NCBI RefSeq assembly: GCF_002023715.1
Contig: NZ_MAHX01000018.1
Location: forward strand, 62,001-126,000
DNA from: Elizabethkingia occulta
Lineage (GTDB): Bacteria; Bacteroidota; Bacteroidia; Flavobacteriales; Weeksellaceae
DNA length: 64,000 bases
Reading direction: 5' to 3'
Shown: positions 1 through 9,816 of the stretch, one piece after another
Position numbering within the stretch: the stretch's first letter is position 1
How the letters are laid out: the number at the start of each line of letters is the position of its first letter
Program-made: the position numbers and the translations under genes
Notes under the pieces: model-generated
Seen by the model: the letters and a program-made list of their open reading frames with translations, nothing else
Database searches by the model: none
What the model was told of the DNA's origin: nothing

Positions 1-1
1 A

Positions 2-451
2 GCTATCCAGGAAAATAATCACTACGATCTTATCGTACTTCAGTATGGGGTAAATCTTCTTTTCCGTCCGAACGATACTGACTATAGCTACTATGCTAAA
101 CTAATGAAGCCGGTTCTGGCTAAATTAAAAAATGGTTTTTCTGATGCCGATTTCCTTGTCGTAAGTTCTGCGGACAGAGCTTTCCGATATGATGGAACTT
201 ATAAAACAGCAAAAGGATTACCTAACCTATTGGAAACACAGGCACAATTAGCTATTGAAAACGGATTTGCATTCTACAATCAGTTTGAATCTATGGGTGG
301 AACCAACTCTATTGTAAAATGGGCAAATGAAACACCTCCGCTGGCTAATAAAGATTATGTCCATCCGAATGGGAAAGGAGCCGATATACTGGCAGAGAAA
401 ATCTACCATGCTATCCAGAATGATTATAAAAAATATTTAAAGAAAAAATAA
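2..451 (+). CDS. SGNH/GDSL-type esterase, C-terminal part (5' end outside window)
   Basis: The reading frame is open from base 2, well before the first ATG at 104, so the start lies outside the window; 149 residues are visible. Visible SGNH-family marks are the strand LIVLQYGVN (visible residues 11-19), which corresponds to block III with Asn as the N of SGNH, and DYVHPNG (Asp118 and His121 of the visible part), the block V Asp-x-x-His pair. The nucleophile block is missing only because of the window edge. The stop is 9 bases from the MBOAT gene, so the two are surely cotranscribed. SGNH plus MBOAT pairs transfer or remove acyl groups, usually acetyl, on envelope polysaccharide or peptidoglycan outside the cytoplasm. 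The exact substrate cannot be read from the sequence. Confidence 0.85.
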   Translation, partial: AIQENNHYDLIVLQYGVNLLFRPNDTDYSYYAKLMKPVLAKLKNGFSDADFLVVSSADRAFRYDGTYKTAKGLPNLLETQAQLAIENGFAFYNQFESMGGTNSIVKWANETPPLANKDYVHPNGKGADILAEKIYHAIQNDYKKYLKKK

Positions 452-460
452 GCACTACAA

Positions 461-2116
461 ATGTTTGAGAAATTACTGGCTGATTTCGATTTAGGAGCCT
501 TCCTTCATCAGTTTTTATATGACAAAGAGAATCCTTTGCTCTTTAACAATGGATTTTTCGTTTATTTCTTCTTTTTATTTATTGTTCTGTTTTATTTTCT
601 TAGAAAATATCCTAAGCCCAGAAGATATATGTTTTGTTTCTTCTCGCTTTACTTTTTCTATAAAGCAAGTGGAGCCTTTGTATTACTGGTAATACTGTCT
701 GCTATTGTAGACTTTGTTCTCTCTAATGCGATATACAAAACACCGGATAAGAAGAAAAAGACCATATTACTTATTTGTAGTATAGTGTTTAACCTTGGGA
801 TGCTTTTCTATTTTAAGTATACCAATTTCTTTATTAATGTATCCAACGAATTATTCCATACAGGATTCAATCCTCTGAATATTTTATTACCTGTAGGGAT
901 CTCTTTTTATACTTTCGAAAACCTTAGTTATACACTGGATGTATACCGTGGCGAATTTAAACCTGCTACTAAGTTTTCAGATTATTTATTATTCCTTTCT
1001 TTCTTCCCAAAACTTGTGATGGGGCCAATTGTACGGGCACATGATTTTGTACCCCAGATTAACCAATCTTATGTTATATCGGAAAGGGACTTTGCAAAAG
1101 GATTTTATCTTATTATTTCAGGTCTGATAAAAAAGCTTGTTATATCGGATTATATTACTCTTAACCTTGTTAATTATATATTCGATAATCCATCCTTGCA
1201 TGCCGGTGTAGAAAATCTTTTTGCGGTATACGGCTATGCGATGGTTATTTACTGTGACTTTAGTGGTTATAGTGATGTTGCAATAGGTGTTGCATTGTGG
1301 TTAGGCTTTAAAATACCGACAAACTTCCTTTCTCCTTATCAGAGTAAGAGTATTACCGAATTCTGGAGAAGATGGCATATTTCCCTGTCTTCATGGCTGA
1401 GAGATTATTTGTATATCCCGTTAGGAGGTAACAGAAATGCAACTGTAGGTTCTTATATCTTTGTTGTATTATTCCTGGCAGGAACTTTTCTCATGTCAGT
1501 TAATCTGTTCCATTTATCATACATGTGGGCAGGCGGAGTTTCAGCAATTTTATTGTTAATCTTTGTTCTTCCGCCACTGATTAATAAAAATCCAAAAGGT
1601 ATTGCAGCCAATTTCAATTTACTGACAACAATGTTACTAGGTGGTTTCTGGCATGGTGCAAGCTGGAACTTTATTATCTGGGGTGCCATGCATGGTGTAT
1701 CATTAGGTATTCATAAAATATGGATGATGCTTACCGGAAAGGCTTTTGCAGGATTTAACAATTCTAAGTGGTATAATGCTATTATGGTTGTGATAACTTT
1801 CCACTTTGTATGTTTCTGCTGGATCTTCTTTAAAGCTGAAAATTTTGATATTGCTATGTCAATGATTCACCAGATCTTCTATAACTTCGATGCCGGAGTT
1901 TGGGGACCTTTCTACGACAATTATAAAGAAGTATTATGGATGATAGCTCTGGCAATGTGTATTCACTTCATACCGGATGGCTATGCAGATAAAGTAATAG
2001 ATAAAGTTGGTAAAGTTTCTTTAGCATACTATATTCTTATTTTCTTTGCATTTCTTATACTATATGGTTACTTTAAATCGTCTGAACAGGTAATGCCTAT
2101 TTATCTACAGTTCTAA
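461..2116 (+). CDS. MBOAT family membrane O-acyltransferase (AlgI/DltB-like)
   Basis: A 551-residue polytopic membrane protein. Hydrophobic segments start at about residue 30 and recur to the C-terminus. The family signature EFWRRWHISLSSWLRDYLYI lies near residues 300-320, and the conserved histidine region FWHGASWNFIIWGAMHG lies near 396-412, with His about 398 and 410. MBOAT proteins of this type pass an acyl group, commonly acetyl, across the inner membrane to an extracytoplasmic partner. The SGNH hydrolase just upstream is the likely partner that puts the group on the final glycan, as in alginate, peptidoglycan or exopolysaccharide acetylation. No alginate genes are visible, so algI would be an over-call. 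Length and motifs are normal for the family. Confidence 0.92.
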   Translation: MFEKLLADFDLGAFLHQFLYDKENPLLFNNGFFVYFFFLFIVLFYFLRKYPKPRRYMFCFFSLYFFYKASGAFVLLVILSAIVDFVLSNAIYKTPDKKKKTILLICSIVFNLGMLFYFKYTNFFINVSNELFHTGFNPLNILLPVGISFYTFENLSYTLDVYRGEFKPATKFSDYLLFLSFFPKLVMGPIVRAHDFVPQINQSYVISERDFAKGFYLIISGLIKKLVISDYITLNLVNYIFDNPSLHAGVENLFAVYGYAMVIYCDFSGYSDVAIGVALWLGFKIPTNFLSPYQSKSITEFWRRWHISLSSWLRDYLYIPLGGNRNATVGSYIFVVLFLAGTFLMSVNLFHLSYMWAGGVSAILLLIFVLPPLINKNPKGIAANFNLLTTMLLGGFWHGASWNFIIWGAMHGVSLGIHKIWMMLTGKAFAGFNNSKWYNAIMVVITFHFVCFCWIFFKAENFDIAMSMIHQIFYNFDAGVWGPFYDNYKEVLWMIALAMCIHFIPDGYADKVIDKVGKVSLAYYILIFFAFLILYGYFKSSEQVMPIYLQF

Positions 2117-2162
2117 CTGATTAATTGTTTTTCACTAAATTCGCAGTCTAAAAAATAAAAAT

Positions 2163-2597
2163 ATGGGCGTAGCAGATTTATTATTGAAAAAGAAGAAAGC
2201 TTTGGCTGAGAAGAACCTAAAGGAAGGTCAGGAATTTCAGGCTGCATTTGGGGCAAAAGAAGGAGTTGTAACCCTGGAAAGCGGGCTTCAGTATGAAATA
2301 TTAGAGGCTTCTGAAGGGAAAAAACCTGGTGCTAAAGATTCTGTTATTTGCCATTATCACGGTACAACGATTAGCGGTCAGGTTTTCGACAGTTCTGTAG
2401 AAAGAAAAAAGCCAGCTACGTTTCCTTTGAACAGGGTTATCGAAGGATGGACTGAGGCTTTACAGCTAATGTCTACAGGCAGCAAATGGAAACTGGTTAT
2501 TCCACCACATTTAGCATACGGAAACGAGCAAATTTCAAAAGAAATAGGGCCTAACAGTACTTTGATCTTCGAAGTAGAGCTTTTAGGAATTAAATAA
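2163..2597 (+). CDS. FKBP-type peptidyl-prolyl cis-trans isomerase
   Basis: A 144-residue protein that catalyses cis-trans isomerisation of Xaa-Pro bonds. The N-terminal 40 residues are Lys/Glu-rich and helical, like the dimerisation arm of Mip/FkpA proteins. The FKBP domain spans about residues 40-144, with VICHYHGTTISGQVFDSS, the active-site stretch FPLNRVIEGWTEALQLM and the closing LIFEVELLGIK. There is no clear signal peptide, so it is probably cytoplasmic, although family members often are periplasmic. It follows the MBOAT gene by 46 bases, and TAAATTCG at 2136-2143 could be a weak promoter of its own. A strong hairpin follows the stop. Confidence 0.92.
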   Translation: MGVADLLLKKKKALAEKNLKEGQEFQAAFGAKEGVVTLESGLQYEILEASEGKKPGAKDSVICHYHGTTISGQVFDSSVERKKPATFPLNRVIEGWTEALQLMSTGSKWKLVIPPHLAYGNEQISKEIGPNSTLIFEVELLGIK

Positions 2598-2727
2598 AAT
2601 ACGAAGTTAGAAATTAGAAATACGAAATTTTCACTTCTAAATTTAAAATATAAAAAACAACCTGTTTCATTTTGAAACAGGTTGTTTTTTATATTTATGA
2701 TCGTAATTCGTAATCCAAAATTCTAAC
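2598..2727. repeat. Low-complexity intergenic repeat around the terminator
   Basis: On the left of the hairpin the word ATACGAA occurs at 2599-2605 and 2620-2626, a period of 21 bases, with GTTAGAAATTAGAAA between. On the right, TCGTAATTCGTAATCC and TTCTAAC at about 2700-2727 carry the same words in the opposite orientation. The result is a degenerate inverted arrangement around the terminator. Similar word-repeat stretches occur at four other gaps in this window. Confidence 0.55.
2652..2690. terminator. Bidirectional rho-independent terminator
   Basis: An 18-bp perfect stem, AAAAAACAACCTGTTTCA (2652-2669) with its complement at 2673-2690, closes a 3-base loop and has A and T runs on the two sides. 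It sits between convergent genes and can end transcription from both. Confidence 0.9.
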
Positions 2728-4041
2728 TTATTTTAAAGCCTCATTCAGCGCCTTCCAGATCATTTCTGCTTGCTGGGTATATCCAGGTTTCAGAAAATGA
2801 ACTCCATCTCCATTAGCTTCTTTTCTTGCTAAAGATTTAACAAAGTAACCTTTCCCCCCTGTTGCTTCATACATGTTAAGAAAAGCTGTATTATTTTGAA
2901 TACTTATTTCTTTTATCCATGAAACAATTTCTTGTATACGGTCTCCTTTTAATTTATTATCTGTAGGAGAGATCAAAAGAATGGGTAATGTAGGATTATC
3001 TTTTCTAAAAGCTTGTATCAGGTCTTGTGCGCTCTTTTGGAATTCTTCTTTTGTAATGGTACTCAAAGATTCATTTGTTCCCAGTGAAATCATAACTACA
3101 TCCGGATTTACCTGCTTCAACTCTTCCAGCTGCAACGGATATTTTAAAAAGTCAGCATAAGTAGCCCCGTTTACACCTACACCGTTGAAAACAATACCAG
3201 AAGTAGCATTCTTTTTAAGAAACTGAAAACCATATAAAATATTTCCTTTGGAAGCATTGGTACGCATCAGAAAGTTTCTCGTTGCCTTAGGATAATTAAA
3301 AACAGTTTCTCCTTCAGTATATTTTCCTTGCCCGGCTATAGTCAATTTTTGTTCAAAATCGGGGTTAAAATCAGGTTCTGTCTGTTCCGCTTTTATGACC
3401 TGCCCAGGCTGCGGGAATTTAATTCCATTTCCATTTAGCTGGGCCAATCTTGTCGTTGTTGTATTAAATTTTGCAGCCAGTTCCGGAAAAGTTTCTCCCT
3501 GCTGAACCGTATATGATACAATAGTCTTTCTTTTAGCAATATAAGAATTAAGAGGAGCATTGGTTTCATAAATAGTAAAGCTCTCCCCTGCCATTTGCTT
3601 ATCATTCAGTATTCTTACTTCATCAAAAGAATCATTAGGATTATTAAAGCCTATTTCTATAAAAGAATCTTTATTATTTCCCATAACAAAGCCTAAAGCT
3701 CCCATCTGACTGAAAACATCCTGATCGTATACCAAGCGGAATGTCTGCCATGCCTGATTAGAGACTGATGTAATATCCAATGGCCCGTTGGAATTGGCTA
3801 CAGCATAAGGAAATACCAATCCTCTTCCGGCATAGCCATATTTTTCGGTAAATCTTTGTCTCAAAACTTCCGGAATCCATCCAGCCTGAATATGGGAATC
3901 TCCTAAAAATAAGATATTAGTAACTTTATTATTTGCTTTAAGTTTTTGAGCAAAACTTGCCATTCCTGATGGATTTTCAATCTGTTGTGCAGATAAAGAA
4001 ATACAAGCGGCTAAAGAAATTGCTTTTAAATATTGATGCAT
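2728..4041 (-). CDS. Secreted SGNH/GDSL hydrolase with an internal LysM domain
   Basis: A 437-residue protein with a signal peptide (cleavage near Ala18). SGNH blocks are FLGDSHIQ with nucleophile Ser49, GVGVNGATYADF, ISLGTNES near residue 320, and DGVHF with Asp411 and His414. A LysM peptidoglycan-binding module (YTVQQGETFPELAAKFN onward, about residues 173-216) is inserted between the blocks. LysM binds N-acetylglucosamine chains, so the likely substrate is peptidoglycan, with removal or transfer of O-linked acyl groups in the periplasm. It converges on the SGNH-MBOAT-FKBP genes and may belong to the same envelope-acylation function. TAAAGATA at 4067-4074 on the plus strand (TATCTTTA on the coding strand) resembles a -7 box. 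The substrate is inference. Confidence 0.88.
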   Translation of the reverse strand: MHQYLKAISLAACISLSAQQIENPSGMASFAQKLKANNKVTNILFLGDSHIQAGWIPEVLRQRFTEKYGYAGRGLVFPYAVANSNGPLDITSVSNQAWQTFRLVYDQDVFSQMGALGFVMGNNKDSFIEIGFNNPNDSFDEVRILNDKQMAGESFTIYETNAPLNSYIAKRKTIVSYTVQQGETFPELAAKFNTTTTRLAQLNGNGIKFPQPGQVIKAEQTEPDFNPDFEQKLTIAGQGKYTEGETVFNYPKATRNFLMRTNASKGNILYGFQFLKKNATSGIVFNGVGVNGATYADFLKYPLQLEELKQVNPDVVMISLGTNESLSTITKEEFQKSAQDLIQAFRKDNPTLPILLISPTDNKLKGDRIQEIVSWIKEISIQNNTAFLNMYEATGGKGYFVKSLARKEANGDGVHFLKPGYTQQAEMIWKALNEALK

Positions 4042-4146
4042 AATGTGTTCTCAGAATTTGAAGTCTTAAAGATAGGAACTATGACTGAAAAAACAGGAAA
4101 ACCAATAAGAAATCATAAATGCCCAGATACAATATTGTCTATAAAA

Positions 4147-4177
4147 AAACTCGCAGGTTTTTAAAGCCTGCGAGTTT
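4147..4177 (-). terminator. Rho-independent terminator after the DUF5686 gene
   Basis: An 11-bp stem, AAACTCGCAGG (4147-4157) with CCTGCGAGTTT (4167-4177), is followed on the minus strand by a T run (plus-strand A run at 4143-4149). Confidence 0.85.
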
Positions 4178-4207
4178 ATATACTCAAAAATATTTTTGCT
4201 CTATATA

Positions 4208-6739
4208 TTAGAATCCGAACTGCATTCCGATTTTCACACCAAATTTACGTGCATCAGGTCTGTCCAGGTAGTTCCCTCTCCAGTTGAAATCTATTCGGAA
4301 CATACGGAAGTTACCGAAACCAATATTTTCTATTCCGAAACCATATTCATAGTAAATATGATCTTTAGGAGCTGTATAGAAAATGTTGGATCTGTTCATG
4401 ACTACATTATCATGCTTCAGGCTACCCCATGCTCCTCTAAAGAAAGCTACTTCACGAAGTTTTAGCTTCTTAAGTAATGGTACTTTGTTGAATATCCATC
4501 CATTAAAATGGTGCTCCCAGAATAATGTAGAATAAGAATCTGTTACAAATTCATAGAAATTAAGCTGGGCAAAAGTATTTGGAATACTAAAGTATGATTG
4601 GTTCCCCGGAAGAACATTCATTAAAGATAATGGTACAGATCCGAAAATGGTACCTGCTTCAAAACTAACATCTGATCGTCCCATATTACCAATAAGAATT
4701 GGATGTCTGTATGAGAACTGTAATTTATCGTAGTTGAAATCAGACTTGAAAAAACCAGGTATCCCTTTCGTATAACGTAAAGTAAAAGTCGGAGATAATG
4801 TTTTTATGGTATTTCTGTCTACTCCATATTCAGCAAATCTAGCTCCCGGACGATAAGTTAGTACTAGCGATGCTCTGGCATCATTTACCTGACTTTTTTC
4901 TATACCATTTTTATTTACGTAGTTTATCTTGAATAACTCCGGATCTGCAGCTGTAATTTCTCTGTAGCTGCCGTCCAACATTATCTGGAAATTACGGAAA
5001 GGCTCTATCGAAAAATAGAGGTTATTCTCTACAACCTTACTCAGATAGACATTGCTTCCGGTACTTGCAATAGATGAAGATGCAAATGATCTTCTCATCC
5101 CTACACTACTGTTGGTATCCCCTATTGCTTCTACACCCAATTGCTGGATATCGTTTTTGAAACCATAACCAATTGTAAAACGGTTATTTTTATCAAACAT
5201 GTAGCGTCCGCCTATTCCATATTTGAATTTATGATCTTTAAATCCATAAGCTCCATAACCTTCGAGTCTCCACATATCATTACGACTAAAGAAAGTTCTT
5301 AGTCCCAATCTTACACGTGGCCCTTCAACATCATTACGCCCGTATACGGAATAAAGATTACCTATATCGATCGCTTTTCCTACATTATAAAAGCCAGAAC
5401 CTAGCATTTCCGCAACTTTTATAGCAGTTTTAAATTTAGGTACCTGCCATAATTTTTCAAGATTATTATAGGTCACAGAATCCATTTTGGTTAATGGAAC
5501 CTGACGGTTAGCTTGCCAAAAAGCATCGTCTTTCTTATAAACTTCAGGGTTTCCTATCTCAACTTTCTTATCTACTTCAGCAGATATTTCAGGTTTATTA
5601 ACCTCAAAGTTTGTATAAGAAATAGTACGGTCTACATAAAGTCCTTTAGAATTGGCTTTTTTATTCAATAAGGACATATCTATCATAATATGCGACTTCT
5701 CCGGTCTGAAAGACTTTTCATCGATAATATAATAGGTTAATTCAGCATTTACACCACGAACAAAGTTTACGTCCATATTCTTTGCAGAATTCAACGATAC
5801 TTTTTTAACGGCATAAGATGATTTCGCTATAAATATAACGCCTCTGAAAGCAAGTGCTGCTGTATTTTTAGGATAGTATTTTATCGTAAAACATGGTTCT
5901 CCATCTACAACATTATCCGGCATCAATTCGTACTCGTATATACTAAATCCGTCTGTAGAAAGCGGACTTGGAAAACCTTTATCGAAAAAGTTTAACGTAT
6001 TGTCATAAATATTGAAATCTTTATAAAGGTTCTGAATAGTCTGAACCATGAACTGGTAATCTTCAAAGCCTGAAGCTTTTTCAGCTACCAATACTTTCTT
6101 TTCAGATGAAGAAGGTTTGTTTCTTTTATAAAAGGTAGAAATTTGCTCGTTCATGTAGATCGGTACATAAGCTTTTCCGGTAACGGCAGCTGTATCAACA
6201 TTTTTGAACATGAACTCCATTCCTTTAAAAATCTTTTTCTGGGTAAAAGTACTGTCAAGATTATTGAGGGATGCTTCCAGCTTTTGATATTCGTCATATT
6301 TATAATTATCATACGAATCAAAAGCATTTCTGTACTTGCGCTTCCATACTTCGTTCAGAATTGCGTAGGCAGGATTTTCTTTTTTATTTTTGTACTTTTT
6401 CTTACCACTGATTACAACACCTTCAATATTCTTCTGTTCCGTTTTCACAGATGATACCAGTGAAATATCCAGTATGGATGTTTTATGAAAATCAAAAGGT
6501 ACATCCTGCAGTAGAAAGTCTTTCTTTTCTACAGAAATCATACCGATACTGTCCTGAACAACAAGTTCAAAAAGTCCGTTACTGTCTGTTTTTGCAGTGT
6601 TATTTTGATTGCTAAGCAGGGCTTCAGCAATCGGTTTTCTAGATTTGGAGTCCGTTATTTTACCTGTCAGTTTTAGCTGCCCGTTTACCTTCACAAGCAT
6701 CACACAGGTTAAAGAACAAAATAGTAGTTTTTTCATCAT
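4208..6739 (-). CDS. DUF5686 / carboxypeptidase-like regulatory domain outer-membrane protein
   Basis: An 843-residue protein with a signal peptide (about residues 1-20, ending VKVNGQ). After it comes a carboxypeptidase-regulatory-like beta-sandwich (LTGKITDSKSRKPIAEALLS, residues about 24-95) of the kind found at the N-terminus of TonB-linked proteins. The rest matches the general layout of the Bacteroidetes DUF5686 family: a long middle region, then a C-terminal half rich in alternating aromatic strands that ends in MQFGF, typical of an outer-membrane barrel. Its function is not known. It has its own promoter (-7 box at 6788-6795) and terminator, so it is monocistronic. The start could be either Met of MMKK. 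Confidence 0.82.
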   Translation of the reverse strand: MMKKLLFCSLTCVMLVKVNGQLKLTGKITDSKSRKPIAEALLSNQNNTAKTDSNGLFELVVQDSIGMISVEKKDFLLQDVPFDFHKTSILDISLVSSVKTEQKNIEGVVISGKKKYKNKKENPAYAILNEVWKRKYRNAFDSYDNYKYDEYQKLEASLNNLDSTFTQKKIFKGMEFMFKNVDTAAVTGKAYVPIYMNEQISTFYKRNKPSSSEKKVLVAEKASGFEDYQFMVQTIQNLYKDFNIYDNTLNFFDKGFPSPLSTDGFSIYEYELMPDNVVDGEPCFTIKYYPKNTAALAFRGVIFIAKSSYAVKKVSLNSAKNMDVNFVRGVNAELTYYIIDEKSFRPEKSHIMIDMSLLNKKANSKGLYVDRTISYTNFEVNKPEISAEVDKKVEIGNPEVYKKDDAFWQANRQVPLTKMDSVTYNNLEKLWQVPKFKTAIKVAEMLGSGFYNVGKAIDIGNLYSVYGRNDVEGPRVRLGLRTFFSRNDMWRLEGYGAYGFKDHKFKYGIGGRYMFDKNNRFTIGYGFKNDIQQLGVEAIGDTNSSVGMRRSFASSSIASTGSNVYLSKVVENNLYFSIEPFRNFQIMLDGSYREITAADPELFKINYVNKNGIEKSQVNDARASLVLTYRPGARFAEYGVDRNTIKTLSPTFTLRYTKGIPGFFKSDFNYDKLQFSYRHPILIGNMGRSDVSFEAGTIFGSVPLSLMNVLPGNQSYFSIPNTFAQLNFYEFVTDSYSTLFWEHHFNGWIFNKVPLLKKLKLREVAFFRGAWGSLKHDNVVMNRSNIFYTAPKDHIYYEYGFGIENIGFGNFRMFRIDFNWRGNYLDRPDARKFGVKIGMQFGF

Positions 6740-6787
6740 AAGATTTCACATCGTCAGAACCAGCATTCCTTTTATAAAATAATTTTG

Positions 6788-6795
6788 CAAATATA
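6788..6795 (-). promoter_or_regulatory. Bacteroidetes -7 box (TATATTTG) for the DUF5686 gene
   Basis: The plus strand reads CAAATATA, so the minus strand reads TATATTTG, a match to TAnnTTTG. A TTG lies 24 bases upstream at 6820-6822. It predicts a leader of about 43 bases. Confidence 0.65.
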
Positions 6796-6852
6796 TAAAA
6801 GAATACCTGTGTTTATAGCCAAGGGCGTGCCAATTAACTATTTATAACAATA

Positions 6853-6887
6853 AAAAATCCCGAATCATTGATGATCCGGGATTTTTT
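6853..6887 (-). terminator. Rho-independent terminator after atpC
   Basis: The stem is ATCCCG, one A/C mismatch, then ATCAT; the loop is TG (6869-6870); the complement ends in CGGGAT. The minus strand runs into T after the stem. Confidence 0.82.
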
Positions 6888-6905
6888 TATCCTTAAACAA
6901 GGGAA

Positions 6906-7190
6906 TTAACATTCACAAAGAATAATTCCGTTGTCGTTATTAAACTCTATTACTCCGCTTTTGATTTTGTAAGCAAACTCACCTTTGTCAGCACTTACGG
7001 TCTCAAAATTCTTAGCATAGTTATCTGAAATTCCAGCTGAGAAAATTCTAACATCACCTTCCTTCAGTGCAGAAACAATTGATGCGTGATTTTTCATGAT
7101 GTGGAAATCACCACTGATACCTGGTACCAGAACTGAATCTACTTGTCCTTCAAACACTACAGATTCCGGGGTTAATATTTTTATAATCAT
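6906..7190 (-). CDS. atpC: ATP synthase F1 subunit epsilon
   Basis: A 94-residue subunit of the F1 central stalk. The sequence opens with MIIKILTPESVVFEGQVDSV and carries the family stretch SGDFHIMKNHASIVSAL (about residues 30-46), which is the N-terminal beta-sandwich. Many bacterial epsilon subunits are about 130-140 residues because of a C-terminal two-helix domain that can inhibit ATP hydrolysis; that domain is absent here. Short epsilon subunits are common in this phylum, so it is not a truncation by mutation. It follows atpD by 56 bases in the same direction. Confidence 0.95.
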   Translation of the reverse strand: MIIKILTPESVVFEGQVDSVLVPGISGDFHIMKNHASIVSALKEGDVRIFSAGISDNYAKNFETVSADKGEFAYKIKSGVIEFNNDNGIILCEC

Positions 7191-7246
7191 TTTTAATTGC
7201 TTTAGGCTACCAGCTAATAGCTATGGGCTATCAGCAATTAGCAATA
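7191..7246. repeat. Low-complexity repeat between atpD and atpC
   Basis: The 56-base gap is built from variants of one word: CAGCTAATAGC, TGGGCTATCAGC and AGCAATTAGC. It belongs to the same style of intergenic element seen near 2600, 11330, 17360 and 25330. Confidence 0.5.
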
Positions 7247-8794
<1,548 letters not shown>

Positions 8795-8828
8795 TCATAT
8801 CTGCATTGTCTGTAAAAAAGATTTTTAT

Positions 8829-8836
8829 CATATTTG
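8829..8836 (+). promoter_or_regulatory. Probable -7 box (CATATTTG) for ribF
   Basis: One base away from TAnnTTTG. It is divergent from the atpD promoter 45 bases away and would give a leader of about 17 bases to the TTG start. Confidence 0.4.
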
Positions 8837-8857
8837 TAATGCCTAAAATTTTTCACC

Positions 8858-9778
8858 TTGAAAATTGTAAAAAATATAGCTGAATATAGCGATGCAATGG
8901 GACTTACAATGTCGTTGGGAATGTTCGACGGAGTACATAAAGGCCATCAGGAAATTATAAAAAAACTAGAAAAGCATAGTGAAACCCACCAGCTGGAGAG
9001 TGCATTGCTCACTTTTTGGCCGCATCCCCGAAAGGTTTTGCAACCAGAAGTTGAGATAAAATTACTCAATACTCTGGAGGAAAAACTACAGCTTTTAGAA
9101 CGTTTTGGAATTCAAAAAACATTTCTTCAGGAATTCAATGACGACTTCAGAAATCTTTCCGGAGAGGATTTTGTGAAACAAATTTTGCTGGATAAACTCC
9201 ATATGAAGCATATTGTGATTGGCTACGATCATCATTTTGGAAAAAATAAAAGCGGAAATTTTGAGCTTCTCGAAAAAATGGCTTCAGAAAACAATTTTGT
9301 TGTGGAAGAAACCAAAGCTGTTCTTGTGAATGAACTTGCAGTAAGCTCTACAAAAATAAGGAATGCGTTGTCTGAGGGAGATATAATAACAGCTAATGAA
9401 TTCTTAGGTTACCACTACCCTGTAAGCGGTACAGTCGTAGGAGGTAAAAAAATAGGAAGAACTATTGGCTACCCAACCGCCAATATAGATGTAGATCCTA
9501 TAAAGCTGCTTCCTAAAAACGGAGCCTATATCGTAGATGTAGAACTTAACGGACAAATGCACAAAGGAATGTTGAGCATAGGTACAAATCCTACAGTAAA
9601 CGGAACTAAAAAAACAACGGAAGTATATATCCTGGATTTTGATCAGGATATCTACGGAGAACATATTACCGTATACTTCAGAGATTATCTTCATGATGAG
9701 ATAAAGTTTGAAAGTCTTGAAAAACTGATTGAAAGACTGGATGAAGATAAACAGCTAACAATAGATTTCTTTAAATAA
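8858..9778 (+). CDS. ribF: Bifunctional riboflavin kinase / FAD synthetase
   Basis: A 306-residue enzyme that makes FMN from riboflavin and then FAD. The N-terminal adenylyltransferase part has LGMFDGVHKGH (residues 20-30) with the HxGH-type nucleotide site, and SSTKIRNALSEGD near 168-180. The C-terminal riboflavin kinase domain has GRTIGYPTANID (about 198-209) and GMLSIGTNPTVNGTKKTTEVYI. Translation apparently begins at TTG (8858-8860): the frame has a stop at 8837-8839 and no ATG before residue 14, which is too close to the nucleotide loop. There is no FMN riboswitch in the short upstream gap. Confidence 0.94.
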   Translation: MKIVKNIAEYSDAMGLTMSLGMFDGVHKGHQEIIKKLEKHSETHQLESALLTFWPHPRKVLQPEVEIKLLNTLEEKLQLLERFGIQKTFLQEFNDDFRNLSGEDFVKQILLDKLHMKHIVIGYDHHFGKNKSGNFELLEKMASENNFVVEETKAVLVNELAVSSTKIRNALSEGDIITANEFLGYHYPVSGTVVGGKKIGRTIGYPTANIDVDPIKLLPKNGAYIVDVELNGQMHKGMLSIGTNPTVNGTKKTTEVYILDFDQDIYGEHITVYFRDYLHDEIKFESLEKLIERLDEDKQLTIDFFK

Positions 9779-9779
9779 C

Positions 9780-9811
9780 AAAAAAGCGAAAACCTGGGTT
9801 TTCGCTTTTTT
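9780..9811. terminator. Bidirectional terminator between ribF and the fucosidase
   Basis: A 15-bp perfect stem, AAAAAAGCGAAAACC (9780-9794) and complement (9797-9811), with a 2-base loop between convergent genes. Confidence 0.9.
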
Positions 9812-9816
9812 ATTTA

